From NCBI RefSeq assembly GCF_900103445.1, contig NZ_FNHS01000021.1, forward strand, positions 1 through 64,000: DNA of 64,000 nt, given 5' to 3'. A program made the translations under genes and the position numbers. Position 1 is the first letter of the stretch. Every line of letters starts with the position of its first letter. The notes under the pieces were generated by a model, which was not told the origin of the DNA, made no database searches, and saw nothing but the letters and a program-made list of their open reading frames with translations. The DNA comes from Methylobacterium phyllostachyos. Lineage in GTDB: Bacteria; Pseudomonadota; Alphaproteobacteria; Rhizobiales; Beijerinckiaceae. Below, piece after piece: positions 8,302 through 16,573 of the stretch.

Positions 8302-8618
8302 GGTCCAAGCCCCGCCGCCCGATGATGACGGAAAGGTGACACGCCGCTTTGCAACGCACAATGGCTCAGTGGGGCGACAACAACCGCCGGACGGCGCAAA
8401 GGTTCCGTTTTAATGCGGTGTTGCATCCGCAGAACTCCGCATCCGTGCATGCACCACGCGAATACCCGCATTGCGGCCCGACTGAAGCCCTTGATTCGGA
8501 TCCGCTTTGCCGGCTTGTCACTAGGCACCTGACGCGAGGGATTCGCGGCGGGTTCCGATCAGAGCAAGACATCTGCCAGTCCATCGGGACGTGGCCCCAG
8601 CCAGGACAAGGACACATT
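8302..8618. other. 317-nt intergenic region, divergent promoters expected
   Basis: Separates the minus-strand BTLCP gene from the plus-strand 85-residue gene. It should carry a promoter on each strand. I see no strong hairpin or recognisable operator; an upstream extension of the small gene's frame has no family-like sequence. Confidence 0.45.
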
Positions 8619-8876
8619 ATGCAGCCCGCCATCCAGCAGGTGATCAGAGCGCTCGCCGAGGATGGCCGGGCCGGTGCAATCAACATCGCGGAGCACGCGG
8701 TGAGTGCCTACTTGGCCGATGCGCCGAGCGACGGCGACCGGGCCCTGTCGCGGGACATCCTGGTCCGCGATCTCGCGAGTCTCCGGGGCGTGGCTCCGCA
8801 CCTCGCCGGCTTCATCGGCCGGGTCGAGGCCTATGTGGCGAGCCTCGCGCAACCCTCGCTGAGCCGCGCCGCCTGA
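8619..8876 (+). CDS. 85-residue hypothetical protein
   Basis: Starts MQPAIQQVIRALAEDGRAG at ATG 8619 with AAGGA about 8 nt upstream. It is predicted to be wholly helical and soluble, with 'INIAEHAVSAYLADAPSDG' and 'RDILVRDLASLRGVAPHL'. I do not recognise a family. It sits between two paralogous cysteine protease genes and its stop is 5 nt from the end of the convergent second copy, so its position is conserved at least by tight packing. Confidence 0.6.
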   Translation: MQPAIQQVIRALAEDGRAGAINIAEHAVSAYLADAPSDGDRALSRDILVRDLASLRGVAPHLAGFIGRVEAYVASLAQPSLSRAA

Positions 8877-8883
8877 GGCGCAC

Positions 8884-9516
8884 TCAACGGTTTGCGGTGG
8901 TGACTGGGGAGGTGACGCCGCCGAGCGATACCCACGCGACCGCGTCCTGGCTCTCGCGCTTGATGAACACGTAGCCGGTCTTGTGCCAGGGCAGGATCGC
9001 GTTGGTCTTGTTGTCGAGCACCAGATCGCCCCGGTCGGTGATCAGGCTCAGCACCGCGTGGCCCTCGCCCTTCTCGTCGATCACCACGGTCATGCGCATC
9101 GCCCGGCGCGGCAGGCCGGCCTCGGCCAGCAGGTGGCGCTTGAGCAGCTGGAAGTCCTCGCAATCGCCGATGCCGTCCTCGGCCAGATCCCAGCGATCGG
9201 CCACGTGCAGGTGCTCCTGATCGGTCATCGGCTCGATCGCCTTGTTGACCCGGCGGTTGACCGACACGATCGTCGCCCAGGTGGCGGGGGTGAGGCTGAT
9301 GCGGGCCGGCTCGGTGCGGTCGACCGCGCACTCGGCCGTGTAGCTCTGGCAGAACGTCACCCACGCGGCGATCGGCTTCGCGTCGCCGAGGGTCGTGGCG
9401 CCGGCCTCCGTGGGCAGGCTGGCGAGCGTCTGCGCCTCGGCGGTGGCGGTGAGACCGAGCAGCGCCGCCGCGCCCGCCAGCGCCACCCGAACCGTCCTGA
9501 GAAACCCCGCGCCCAT
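8884..9516 (-). CDS. transglutaminase-like cysteine peptidase (BTLCP), copy 2
   Basis: The paralog of the gene at 7594-8301. From ATG 9516 it begins MGAGFLRTVRVALAGAAALL, a normal signal peptide cleaved near 'TAEAQ', with GGGGACAGG upstream. The triad is intact: Cys in 'GDCEDFQLLKRHLL', His in 'GEGHAVLSL', Asp in 'VLDNKTNAILPWHKTG'. The shared 'VNRRVNKAI' and 'MTDQEHLHVADRWDL' regions show close relation to copy 1. The 210-residue length is typical. Expected location is the periplasm; the substrate is unknown. Confidence 0.87.
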   Translation of the reverse strand: MGAGFLRTVRVALAGAAALLGLTATAEAQTLASLPTEAGATTLGDAKPIAAWVTFCQSYTAECAVDRTEPARISLTPATWATIVSVNRRVNKAIEPMTDQEHLHVADRWDLAEDGIGDCEDFQLLKRHLLAEAGLPRRAMRMTVVIDEKGEGHAVLSLITDRGDLVLDNKTNAILPWHKTGYVFIKRESQDAVAWVSLGGVTSPVTTANR

Positions 9517-9703
9517 CGAACCTGTCCCCGTTGTTGAGGCCAGGATTGCGCCGCAGAGCCTCCGCGGCGCTGAAAGCGATGCGCGCAATTTTATCGATTC
9601 GGCCCCGGGCCCCGGGTCCTGCGCGACAGCGTCGACGGCAGGCTTGGGAAGCTCGGCAAATCCGCCGGTTCGGCTTCGGGAAGCGGAAACCTTGAGCGTT
9701 CGT

Positions 9704-9940
9704 TTAAGGGCCCAGGAGCTTCACGACGGCGGCACCCGCTCCGAAGAACGCCGCGCCCGCCGCCATGCCGGCCAGGGCGACCTGCCATGGGGCCAGGGCA
9801 CGGTCGCGTTCCAGCTTGGCCGCCTCGGCCATGAGCTTCTTCTGCTCGGCCACGAACTTCTGCGATTCTTCCATCGCGCGCAGGACCCGTATGACCTGCT
9901 CCGCAAAATCGAGCGACTCGTGAGCGGCCGTCTCCGCCAT
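9704..9940 (-). CDS. small coiled-coil membrane protein, function unknown
   Basis: A 78-residue protein. Residues 1-48 are a charged amphipathic helix likely to form a coiled coil (FAEQVIRVLRAMEESQKF, VAEQKKLMAEAAKLERDRAL). Residues 52-76 are a single membrane segment (WQVALAGMAAGAAFFGAGAAV). The layout suggests a membrane-anchored oligomer with its coil in the cytoplasm. No family recognised. The ATG at 9940 lacks a strong ribosome site. Confidence 0.58.
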   Translation of the reverse strand: MAETAAHESLDFAEQVIRVLRAMEESQKFVAEQKKLMAEAAKLERDRALAPWQVALAGMAAGAAFFGAGAAVVKLLGP

Positions 9941-10013
9941 CGACCGTGATCCCCAAAGGATTCGACCGCCGTAATGTCAGCGCTCGGCAGCCTGGCGGCA
10001 AGGGCAGAATTCC

Positions 10014-11747
10014 TCACCCCGCCGTCTGGTCGAGCTTGCGTTCCACCTCGCCCTTCAGCTCCGGGAAGTCGGCCTGCGTGTAGGCCCGACCCCGGTGCGG
10101 ATCCTCGGTGACCCCTTCGTGCTCCAGGCGGCGCAGCTGGACCCGGCGGATCTTGCCCGAGATGGTCTTGGGCAGATCGGTCACGAATTCGAGCCCGCGC
10201 AGCTGCTTGAAGGTGGCGAGCCGGGCGTTGGTGAAGCGGAAGATGTCGAGCGCCGTCTCGGGCCCTGCCGAGACCCCCGCCACGAGCGACACATAGGCCT
10301 TCGGGATCGTGTGGCGCATCGGGTCCGGTACCGGCACCACCGCGGCTTCCGCCACCGCCGGGTGCTCGATCAGCACGCTCTCCAGCTCGAACGGGCTGAT
10401 CCGGTAGCCGGAGGATTTGAACACGTCGTCGGCCCGGCCCACGAAGGTGTAGCAGCCCTGATCGTCCACGAACGCCACGTCGCCGGTGCGGTAGAGGTCC
10501 CCCGCCGCGCCCGACAGATGGCCCTGGCCGTCATCATAGCCCTGCATCAGGCCGGCGGGGCGATGCGCGCCGAGTTCCAGGCAGACCTCGCCCTCTGAGG
10601 CCGGCTCGCCGTCGGCGTCGAGCACGCGCACCCGGTAGCCCGGAAGCGGCCGGCCTAAGGCCCCCGGCACCACCGGCTGGCCGGGCGTGTTGGCCATGAG
10701 CGCCGTGGTCTCGGTCTGGCCGTAGCCGTCGCGGATCGTGAGGCCCCAGGCACTCTTCACGCGCTCGATCACCTCCGGGTTCAGGGGCTCGCCCGCCGCG
10801 CAGACCTCGCGGAGCGCGAGCTTCCTCCCGGTCAGATCTTCCTGGATGATCATGCGCCAGACGGTCGGCGGCGCGCAGAGCGTGGTCGCGCCGGTGCGCT
10901 CCAGCTGAGTCAGCAGGGCGGCGGCGTTGAACGGCGCTTGGTTGATCACCAGGATCGTCGCCCCGGCATTCCAGGGCGCGAAGAACGACGACCATGCGTG
11001 CTTCGCCCATCCCGGCGAGGAGACGTTGCAATGCACGTCCCCTGGCTGGAGCCCGAGCCAGTACATGGTCGAGAGCGCGCCCACCGGATACGAGCGGTGG
11101 CTGTGGCGCACGAGCTTCGGTTTCGCGGTGGTGCCGGAGGTGAAGTAGAGGAGCAGCGGGTCGCCGGCCCCGGTCGGCTCGTCGGGCGCGAGGCTGTCCG
11201 GGGCGCCGAAGGCGTCGTCGTAGGCGCCCCAGCCCTCTTGGGCGGCGCCCGCGACGATGCGGATGGCGCCGCCCGTGTCGAGGCCGGCGAACCGCGCGAT
11301 CTGCTCCGGACCGGCCACGATCACCCGGGGGCGCCCGCGGGCGAGGCGATCCGACAGTTCGTCGGCGGTGAGCAGGGTGGTCGCCGGGATGACCACGGCG
11401 CCGAGCTTCATCGCGGCCAGCATGGTCTCCCACAGGGCCGGGACATTGCCGAGCAGCAGGAGCAGGTGATCGCCACGCTTCAATCCGAGCTGCCGCAGGT
11501 GGTTGGCCACCTGATTGGAGCGCCGGGCGAGTTCGCCGAACGAAATGCTCTGCTCGGCGCCGCTCGCGGCCTCGACGATCCGCAGCGCCGCCCGGTCGCG
11601 GCTCTCGGGGCCGGCCAATACGGCGTCGAACCAGTCGAGCGCCCAGTTGAACGGCACCGGCTCGGGCCACGCGAAAGCCGAGACGGCGGCGGCGTAATCG
11701 GTGCGGTGGGCCAGCAGCAGATCGCGGGCCTCCTGGAAGCTCGGCAT
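10014..11747 (-). CDS. AMP-binding acyl-CoA synthetase
   Basis: A 577-residue ANL-superfamily ligase that activates a carboxylic acid to its CoA thioester through an acyl-AMP. The P-loop motif is 'LLLYFTSGTTAKPKLVRHSH', the A5 motif 'DGYGQTETTALMANTPG', the A7/A8 region 'YRTGDVAFVDDQGCYTFVGR' and 'ADDVFKSSGYRISPFELE', and the catalytic Lys lies in 'LPKTISGKIRRVQLR'. The sequence is closest to medium-chain or branched acyl-CoA synthetases, not acetyl-CoA synthetase. It lies upstream of the valine catabolic genes on the same strand order, which fits supply of a branched acyl-CoA, but the substrate is inferred only. Confidence 0.88.
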   Translation of the reverse strand: MPSFQEARDLLLAHRTDYAAAVSAFAWPEPVPFNWALDWFDAVLAGPESRDRAALRIVEAASGAEQSISFGELARRSNQVANHLRQLGLKRGDHLLLLLGNVPALWETMLAAMKLGAVVIPATTLLTADELSDRLARGRPRVIVAGPEQIARFAGLDTGGAIRIVAGAAQEGWGAYDDAFGAPDSLAPDEPTGAGDPLLLYFTSGTTAKPKLVRHSHRSYPVGALSTMYWLGLQPGDVHCNVSSPGWAKHAWSSFFAPWNAGATILVINQAPFNAAALLTQLERTGATTLCAPPTVWRMIIQEDLTGRKLALREVCAAGEPLNPEVIERVKSAWGLTIRDGYGQTETTALMANTPGQPVVPGALGRPLPGYRVRVLDADGEPASEGEVCLELGAHRPAGLMQGYDDGQGHLSGAAGDLYRTGDVAFVDDQGCYTFVGRADDVFKSSGYRISPFELESVLIEHPAVAEAAVVPVPDPMRHTIPKAYVSLVAGVSAGPETALDIFRFTNARLATFKQLRGLEFVTDLPKTISGKIRRVQLRRLEHEGVTEDPHRGRAYTQADFPELKGEVERKLDQTAG

Positions 11748-11791
11748 GGTCGTTCCCCCTCCTCGTCGTTGCCTCTCCTGTCCCGGCTTCT

Positions 11792-12229
11792 TCAGGCCGG
11801 GATCAGGTCATCGCCGGCCTCGCCACGCCCGAGGCGCTGGACCATGCCGGTGTGGAAGTCCCGGATCTGCCCGGCGATCGCCCCGACGCTGCGGCCGTTG
11901 CGGGTGAAATCGTCGGCGTTCAGCGCGATCAGGCCAGCCGTGTAGCCGGCTTCGTTGTGTTCGAACGGGTCGGCATAGAGCCACGCCCACCAGTCCCGGG
12001 CGGGGATCAGGCTGGCCCCCGGCTTAACCCGCAGGGCGGCTAGGAAGCGAAAGTGGCGCGCCAGCTCCTTCCGCCAGACCGCCCGCGTCTCCGGTGCCAC
12101 GTCGAAGGCCAGCAACTTCACCAAGTGCTCGTTGATGGTCTCCTCGCGGCCCCGCGCCTTCTGGGCGACGATGGCGCGGGGGAAAGCCATCTCGAACCGG
12201 TGTTCCGAATCGTGGTCCAGGACGTCCAT
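11792..12229 (-). CDS. 145-residue hypothetical protein in valine gene block
   Basis: Starts MDVLDHDSEHRFEMAFPRAI at ATG 12229, 14 nt after the enoyl-CoA hydratase stop, with GGGCAGAAGG upstream. It is soluble, rich in Trp and basic residues ('ARDWWAWLYADPFEHNEAG', 'VWRKELARHFRFLAALRVK') and has no signal or membrane segment. No family recognised. Its tight spacing makes it part of the hydratase/dehydrogenase operon, so a role in acyl-CoA metabolism is possible but not shown. Confidence 0.65.
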   Translation of the reverse strand: MDVLDHDSEHRFEMAFPRAIVAQKARGREETINEHLVKLLAFDVAPETRAVWRKELARHFRFLAALRVKPGASLIPARDWWAWLYADPFEHNEAGYTAGLIALNADDFTRNGRSVGAIAGQIRDFHTGMVQRLGRGEAGDDLIPA

Positions 12230-12243
12230 GGCCTTCTGCCCGT

Positions 12244-13023
12244 TCAGGTGTTCTCGAACCGGGGCGGCCGCTTCTCCACGAAGGCGGCCATGCCCTCCTT
12301 CTGATCCTTGGTGGCGAACATGGCATGGAACACCCGCCGCTCGAAGCGGATGCCCTCGGCGAGCGTCGTCTCGTAGGAGCGGTTGACCGCCTCCTTGGTC
12401 ATCATGGCGATCGGCAGCGACATCGACGCGATCGTCTCGGCCGCCTTCATCGCCTCGTCGAGGAGCTGGTCGGCGGCGATGACGCGGGAGACGAGGCCGG
12501 CGCGCTCGGCCTCGGCGGCGTCCATCATCCGGCCGGTGAGGCACATCTCCATGGCCTTGGCCTTGCCGACGAAGCGGGTGAGCCGCTGGCTGCCGCCGAT
12601 CCCCGGCATCACCCCGAGCTTGATCTCGGGCTGGCCGAACTGCGCCGTGTCGGCCGCCAGGATGATGTCGCACATCATGGCGAGCTCGCAGCCGCCGCCG
12701 AGCGCATAACCGGCGACCGCCGCGATGATCGGCTTGCGTACCGCCGTGAACCGCTCCCAGTCGCCGAACCGATCGCCCGCGTACATCTCGGCGTAGGTCG
12801 CGTGCTGCATCTCCTTGATGTCGGCGCCCGCCGCGAAGGCCTTGGCCGAGCCGGTCAGCACGATGCAGCCGATCTCCGGATCAGCATCCGCCTCGGTCGC
12901 CGCCCGGATCACGTCCCGGGTGAGCTGGAGGTTGATGGCGTTGAGCGCCTTCGGCCGGTTGAGCGTGATCAGCCGGACGCGCCCGCGCGTCTCCGTCAGG
13001 ATCGTCTCGTAGGTCTCGCTCAC
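12244..13023 (-). CDS. enoyl-CoA hydratase
   Basis: A 259-residue crotonase-fold enzyme adding water to 2-enoyl-CoA, probably methacrylyl-CoA in valine breakdown. Oxyanion-hole sequences are 'AFAAGADIKEM' and 'GYALGGGCELAMMCDI'; both catalytic Glu residues are present (in GGGCELAM and 'GQPEIKLGVMPGIGGSQRL'). The ATG at 13023 overlaps the stop of mmsB by ATGA, so the two are co-translated. Substrate assignment comes from the context. Confidence 0.9.
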   Translation of the reverse strand: MSETYETILTETRGRVRLITLNRPKALNAINLQLTRDVIRAATEADADPEIGCIVLTGSAKAFAAGADIKEMQHATYAEMYAGDRFGDWERFTAVRKPIIAAVAGYALGGGCELAMMCDIILAADTAQFGQPEIKLGVMPGIGGSQRLTRFVGKAKAMEMCLTGRMMDAAEAERAGLVSRVIAADQLLDEAMKAAETIASMSLPIAMMTKEAVNRSYETTLAEGIRFERRVFHAMFATKDQKEGMAAFVEKRPPRFENT

Positions 13024-13913
13024 GACTCGCCTCCCTGCCCGCGGAGCATACGGATGATCGCGGAAAAGTCCTCACCCCCGTGGCCAGCGCCTTCGAACAG
13101 GCCGTAGACCTGCGCGGCCTCGGCGCCCAGCGGCGTCGCGGCGCCGGAGGCCAAAGCGGCGGCCTGGGCGAGGCGGAGATCCTTGAGCATCAGTGCGGCG
13201 GCGAAGCCAGGCTTGTAGCCATTGTTGGCCGGCGAAGTGGGCACCGGCCCCGGCACCGGGCAGTAGGTGGTCAGCGACCAGCACTGGCCCGAGGAGACCG
13301 AGGCGACATCGTAGAGGGCCTGGTGCGACAGGCCGAGCTTTTCGCCCAGCGCGAAGGCCTCGCTGACGCCGATCATCGAGATGCCGAGGATCATGTTGTT
13401 GCAGATCTTGGCCGCCTGCCCGGCGCCGGCCGCGCCGCAATGAAACACGTTCTTGCCCATGGCCTTGAGCAGGGGCTCGGCCTTCGCGAAGGCGGCCTCG
13501 GCGCCGCCGGCCATGAAGGTCAGTGTCCCGGCCTTCGCGCCGCCGGTCCCGCCGGAGACCGGCGCGTCGACCGACAGGCAGCCCCGGGCCTCAGCGAGGG
13601 CGTGGGCCTTGCGGGCGCTCTCGACATCGACGGTCGAGGAATCGATCAGCAGGGTGCCGGCCGGCAGCGCCTCGGCGAGCTGGGTCCAGACCTCGATCAC
13701 GTGACGCCCGGCCGGCAGCATGGTGATGACGACGTCCGCGCCCGCGACCGATTCCAGGGCTGAGCCCGCCACGGCGATTCCCTCGGCGCGGGCAGTCTCG
13801 AGTGAGGCCGGAGCCAGATCGAAGCCGCGCACCATATGGCCCGCCTTCACGAGGTTGGCCGCCATGGGGCCGCCCATGTTGCCGAGACCGATGAACCCGA
13901 TGGTCTGCGCCAT
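13020..13913 (-). CDS. mmsB: 3-hydroxyisobutyrate dehydrogenase
   Basis: Oxidises 3-hydroxyisobutyrate to methylmalonate semialdehyde with NAD+. The 297-residue protein opens with the dinucleotide motif 'IGFIGLGNMGGPMAANLVKA', has the substrate-binding 'DAPVSGGTGGAKAGTLTFM' and the catalytic Lys169 in 'GAGQAAKICNN'. The ATG at 13913 is the one matching the family N-terminus. It overlaps the hydratase downstream. Together with the genes at 14198-18070 it forms the lower valine pathway. Confidence 0.93.
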   Translation of the reverse strand: MAQTIGFIGLGNMGGPMAANLVKAGHMVRGFDLAPASLETARAEGIAVAGSALESVAGADVVITMLPAGRHVIEVWTQLAEALPAGTLLIDSSTVDVESARKAHALAEARGCLSVDAPVSGGTGGAKAGTLTFMAGGAEAAFAKAEPLLKAMGKNVFHCGAAGAGQAAKICNNMILGISMIGVSEAFALGEKLGLSHQALYDVASVSSGQCWSLTTYCPVPGPVPTSPANNGYKPGFAAALMLKDLRLAQAAALASGAATPLGAEAAQVYGLFEGAGHGGEDFSAIIRMLRGQGGES

Positions 13914-13990
13914 CCAACCCTTCCTTGATTGTTGTTGCTCGCCTCTCCCACCCCCGCCCTCATCCTGAGGGCAGACCAGATCCCCCATGC

Positions 13991-14172
13991 GCTCTCCCTC
14001 CCCCCTCTGCGGGGGAGGGTGGCCCCTGCGTCAGCAGGGGTCGGGAGAGGGGAACCCGGCTTCAGGATGGGGCGGAGCAGATGTGACGGCCAGCACCTTG
14101 TTTTGCACCGTCGCTCCCCTCTCCCGACCCCCTTCGGGGGCCACCCTCCCCCGCAGAGGGGGGAGGGAGAGC
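13991..14172. repeat. 60-nt-arm inverted repeat between mmsB and HIBCH genes
   Basis: The left arm (about 13991-14054) and right arm (about 14113-14172) are near-perfect reverse complements, built of CCCTCCCCC / GGGGGAGGG tracts. Each arm also contains its own small hairpin (CCCCTGCGTCAGCAGGGG in the left, CCCCCTTCGGGGG in the right). The spacer is about 58 nt. In RNA this would form a very stable long stem between two genes of one pathway. Confidence 0.75.
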
Positions 14173-14197
14173 GCGGATGTGAGAAAGCGAAGCGTCA

Positions 14198-15259
14198 TCA
14201 CACCGGCCCAGTGCGCGCGCCCGAAAAAACCGGCTCCGCTCGCCTTTCCAGCCACCGGGCGATCCGCGCGGGATCGACGGCGTCGAGACTCGCGGGGTTC
14301 CAGCGCGGGTTCTTGTCCTTGTCGATCACCGCTGCGCGGATGCCTTCGCGGAGATCCCCCTCCGCCAGGATGGCCAGCGAAGCATGGAACTCGCGCTCCA
14401 GGCAGGCCTCCAGGTTCGGCGCGCTGCGGCCGAGGCGCAGCAGGCAGAGCGTCAGGACGAGGCTCGTCGGCGCCTTGGTCAGCATGGTTTTCCGCGTGGC
14501 CGCCGCGAAGTCCGAGCCGGCGGCGTCGAGGGCAGACAGGATCTCGTCGACCATGTCGAAGGCGAAGCAGCGGTCGATCACGTCCCGATGCGCGGCCAGA
14601 GGCGCCGGGCCGGGATCCTGTGCGAGCCGCGCGATCACGTCCCGCACGCCCGCATCCCCGGCATCCGGCGGGAGGGCCGCGAGGGTATCGATCAGGTCGG
14701 GGAGCGCCGCGGAGGGCACCAGCGCGTCGGCAAAGTTGCAAAAGATCGCGTCGGCAGCGCCCATGGGCTCGCCGGTGAGGCCGAGATAGGTGCCGACCTC
14801 GCCCGGCGCCCGCGGCAACAGCCACGTCCCGCCGACATCCGGAAAGTAACCGATCCCGGTCTCCGGCATGGCGATGCGGGAGCGCTCGGTGGCGATCCGG
14901 TGGGCGGCATGGCCGGCGAGCCCGACGCCGCCGCCCATGGTGATGCCGTCCATCACCGCCACGAACGGTTTTTCGTACTGGGCGATGCGCGCATCCAGCC
15001 GGTACTCATCCCGCCAGAATCGTTCGGCTTCGACGAGGTCGGTGCTGTCGTAGAGGGTGCGCAGATCACCGCCGGCGCAGAGGCCGCGCTCGCCCTCACC
15101 GGTGAGCAGCACCGCGGCGATACCGGGATCGGCGGAGAACTGGTCGAGCGCCCGGTCGATCTCCCCCACCATGCCGTGGGTCAGGGCGTTCAGCGCCTTC
15201 GGCCGGTTGAGTCGCAGGCGCCCCAGGGCGCCGACGCGCTCGACGATCACATCGCTCAT
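14198..15259 (-). CDS. 3-hydroxyisobutyryl-CoA hydrolase
   Basis: A 353-residue member of the crotonase superfamily, the length typical of HIBCH and longer than simple hydratases. It hydrolyses 3-hydroxyisobutyryl-CoA to 3-hydroxyisobutyrate in valine breakdown. Motifs: 'NRPKALNALTHGMV', 'RGLCAGGDLRTLYD', 'DGITMGGGVGLAGHA', 'AMPETGIGYFPDVGGTWLLP' (catalytic Glu), and the C-terminal helix region 'AVIDKDKNPRWNPASLD' characteristic of HIBCH. ATGA overlap with the upstream acyl-CoA dehydrogenase indicates translational coupling. Confidence 0.9.
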   Translation of the reverse strand: MSDVIVERVGALGRLRLNRPKALNALTHGMVGEIDRALDQFSADPGIAAVLLTGEGERGLCAGGDLRTLYDSTDLVEAERFWRDEYRLDARIAQYEKPFVAVMDGITMGGGVGLAGHAAHRIATERSRIAMPETGIGYFPDVGGTWLLPRAPGEVGTYLGLTGEPMGAADAIFCNFADALVPSAALPDLIDTLAALPPDAGDAGVRDVIARLAQDPGPAPLAAHRDVIDRCFAFDMVDEILSALDAAGSDFAAATRKTMLTKAPTSLVLTLCLLRLGRSAPNLEACLEREFHASLAILAEGDLREGIRAAVIDKDKNPRWNPASLDAVDPARIARWLERRAEPVFSGARTGPV

Positions 15260-16401
15260 CGGCGGCCCCCGGTCAGCCCGCGGGCGATGATCACCCGCAT
15301 GATCTCATTCGTGCCCTCCAGGATCTGATGGACGCGCAGATCCCGGACGATCTTTTCCACGCCGTACTCGGCGAGGTAGCCGTAGCCGCCGTGCAGCTGG
15401 AGCGCTTGGTTCGCCACCTCGAAGGCCGCGTCGGTGACGTGGCGCTTGGCCATGGCGCAGAGCTGCGTGGCCGCCGGATCCTTGGCATCGAGCGCGGAGG
15501 CCGCGTGGCGCAGGAAGGTGCGCGACACCTCCAGGCTGGTCGCCATGTCGGCGAGCCTGAATTGCAGCGCCTGGAAGTCGGTGAGCTTCGCCCCGAAGGC
15601 GCGCCGGTCGGCCATATAGGCGAGCGCCTTGTCGTGGGCCGCCTGGGCACCGCCGAGCGCGCAGGCGGCGATGTTGAGCCGCCCGCCATCGAGGCCGCTC
15701 ATGGCGATCTTGAAGCCCTGGCCCTCGGCGCCGAGGCGGTTGCCCACCGGCACCCGGCAGCCATCGAAGCGCACCGCGCGGGTCGGCTGGGCGTTCCAGC
15801 CCATCTTGCGCTCATCGGCCCCGAAGGAGAGGCCGGGCGTTCCCTTCTCGACGACGATCGCCGAGATGCCGGCGGGACCGGCCTCGCCGGTGCGGATCAT
15901 GCAGACGTAGAGGTCGCTGGCGCCGGCGCCCGAGATGAACTGCTTCTCGCCGGAGAGCACGTAATGATCGCCGTCGCGCTCGGCGCGGGTGCGGAGCGCC
16001 GCGGCATCGGAGCCCGAGCCCGGCTCGGTGAGGCAGTAGCTGGCGATCCGCTCCATGCCCATGAGGGACGGGAGCCATCGCTGGCGCTGATCGGCGTCGC
16101 CGTAGGCGTCGATCATCCAGGCGCACATGTTGTGAATCGACAGGAACGCCGCCACCGTCGGGCAGCCGGTGCTCAGCGCCTCGAAGATCAGGGTCGCGTC
16201 GAGGCGCGACAGGCCGGAGCCGCCGACATCCTCGCGGACGTAGATGCCAGCCATCCCCAGCGCGGCCGCTTCCCGCAGGGTCTCGACCGGGAATGTCTTG
16301 TCGCGGTCCCAGTCGAGGGCGTGGGGGGCGATGTGCTCGGCCGCGAAGCCGAGGGCCATCTCGCGGATCGCGGTGCGGTCCTCATCGAGCCCGAAACTCA
16401 T
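15256..16401 (-). CDS. isobutyryl-CoA dehydrogenase (acyl-CoA dehydrogenase family)
   Basis: A 381-residue flavin enzyme that probably converts isobutyryl-CoA to methacrylyl-CoA, passing electrons to ETF. Motifs: 'ASYCLTEPGSGSDAAAL' (FAD/substrate), 'GEKQFISGAGASDLYVCM', the FAD-binding 'LQLHGGYGYLAEYGVEKIV', and the catalytic Glu in 'QILEGTNEIMRVIIARGL'. The ATG at 16401 fits the family N-terminus (MSFGLDEDRTAIREMAL). It is followed by the HIBCH gene with a 4-nt overlap, which supports the isobutyryl-CoA assignment over other short-chain substrates. Confidence 0.88.
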   Translation of the reverse strand: MSFGLDEDRTAIREMALGFAAEHIAPHALDWDRDKTFPVETLREAAALGMAGIYVREDVGGSGLSRLDATLIFEALSTGCPTVAAFLSIHNMCAWMIDAYGDADQRQRWLPSLMGMERIASYCLTEPGSGSDAAALRTRAERDGDHYVLSGEKQFISGAGASDLYVCMIRTGEAGPAGISAIVVEKGTPGLSFGADERKMGWNAQPTRAVRFDGCRVPVGNRLGAEGQGFKIAMSGLDGGRLNIAACALGGAQAAHDKALAYMADRRAFGAKLTDFQALQFRLADMATSLEVSRTFLRHAASALDAKDPAATQLCAMAKRHVTDAAFEVANQALQLHGGYGYLAEYGVEKIVRDLRVHQILEGTNEIMRVIIARGLTGGRR

Positions 16402-16450
16402 GGGCGTGGCTCCAAAGGTCAGAACAAACATGCCTCAGGAGGCAGGCACG

Positions 16451-16563
16451 TTCCCCTCCCCCTTGCGGGGAGGGGTCAGGGGTGGGGGTGGTGCAGGATT
16501 AAGCGTGCCGGTGCCTTCTGCACCACCCCCACCTCCGGCTCCTCCCCGCAAGGGGGAGGAGAG
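16451..16563. repeat. inverted repeat between isobutyryl-CoA dehydrogenase and mmsA
   Basis: Left arm about 16451-16496 and right arm about 16518-16563 are reverse complements with few mismatches (for example GGTGGGGGTGGTGCAG against CTGCACCACCCCCACC), separated by about 21 nt. It is the same GGGGAGGG-rich type as the element at 13991-14172 and would form a stable stem in the transcript. Confidence 0.75.
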
Positions 16564-16573
16564 AGGAGTCGCG

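Noticed and set aside
13991..16563. Treating the inverted repeats as insertion sequences or a CRISPR array
   Set aside because: There is no transposase, no regular spacer series and no target duplication; they are palindromic intergenic elements.
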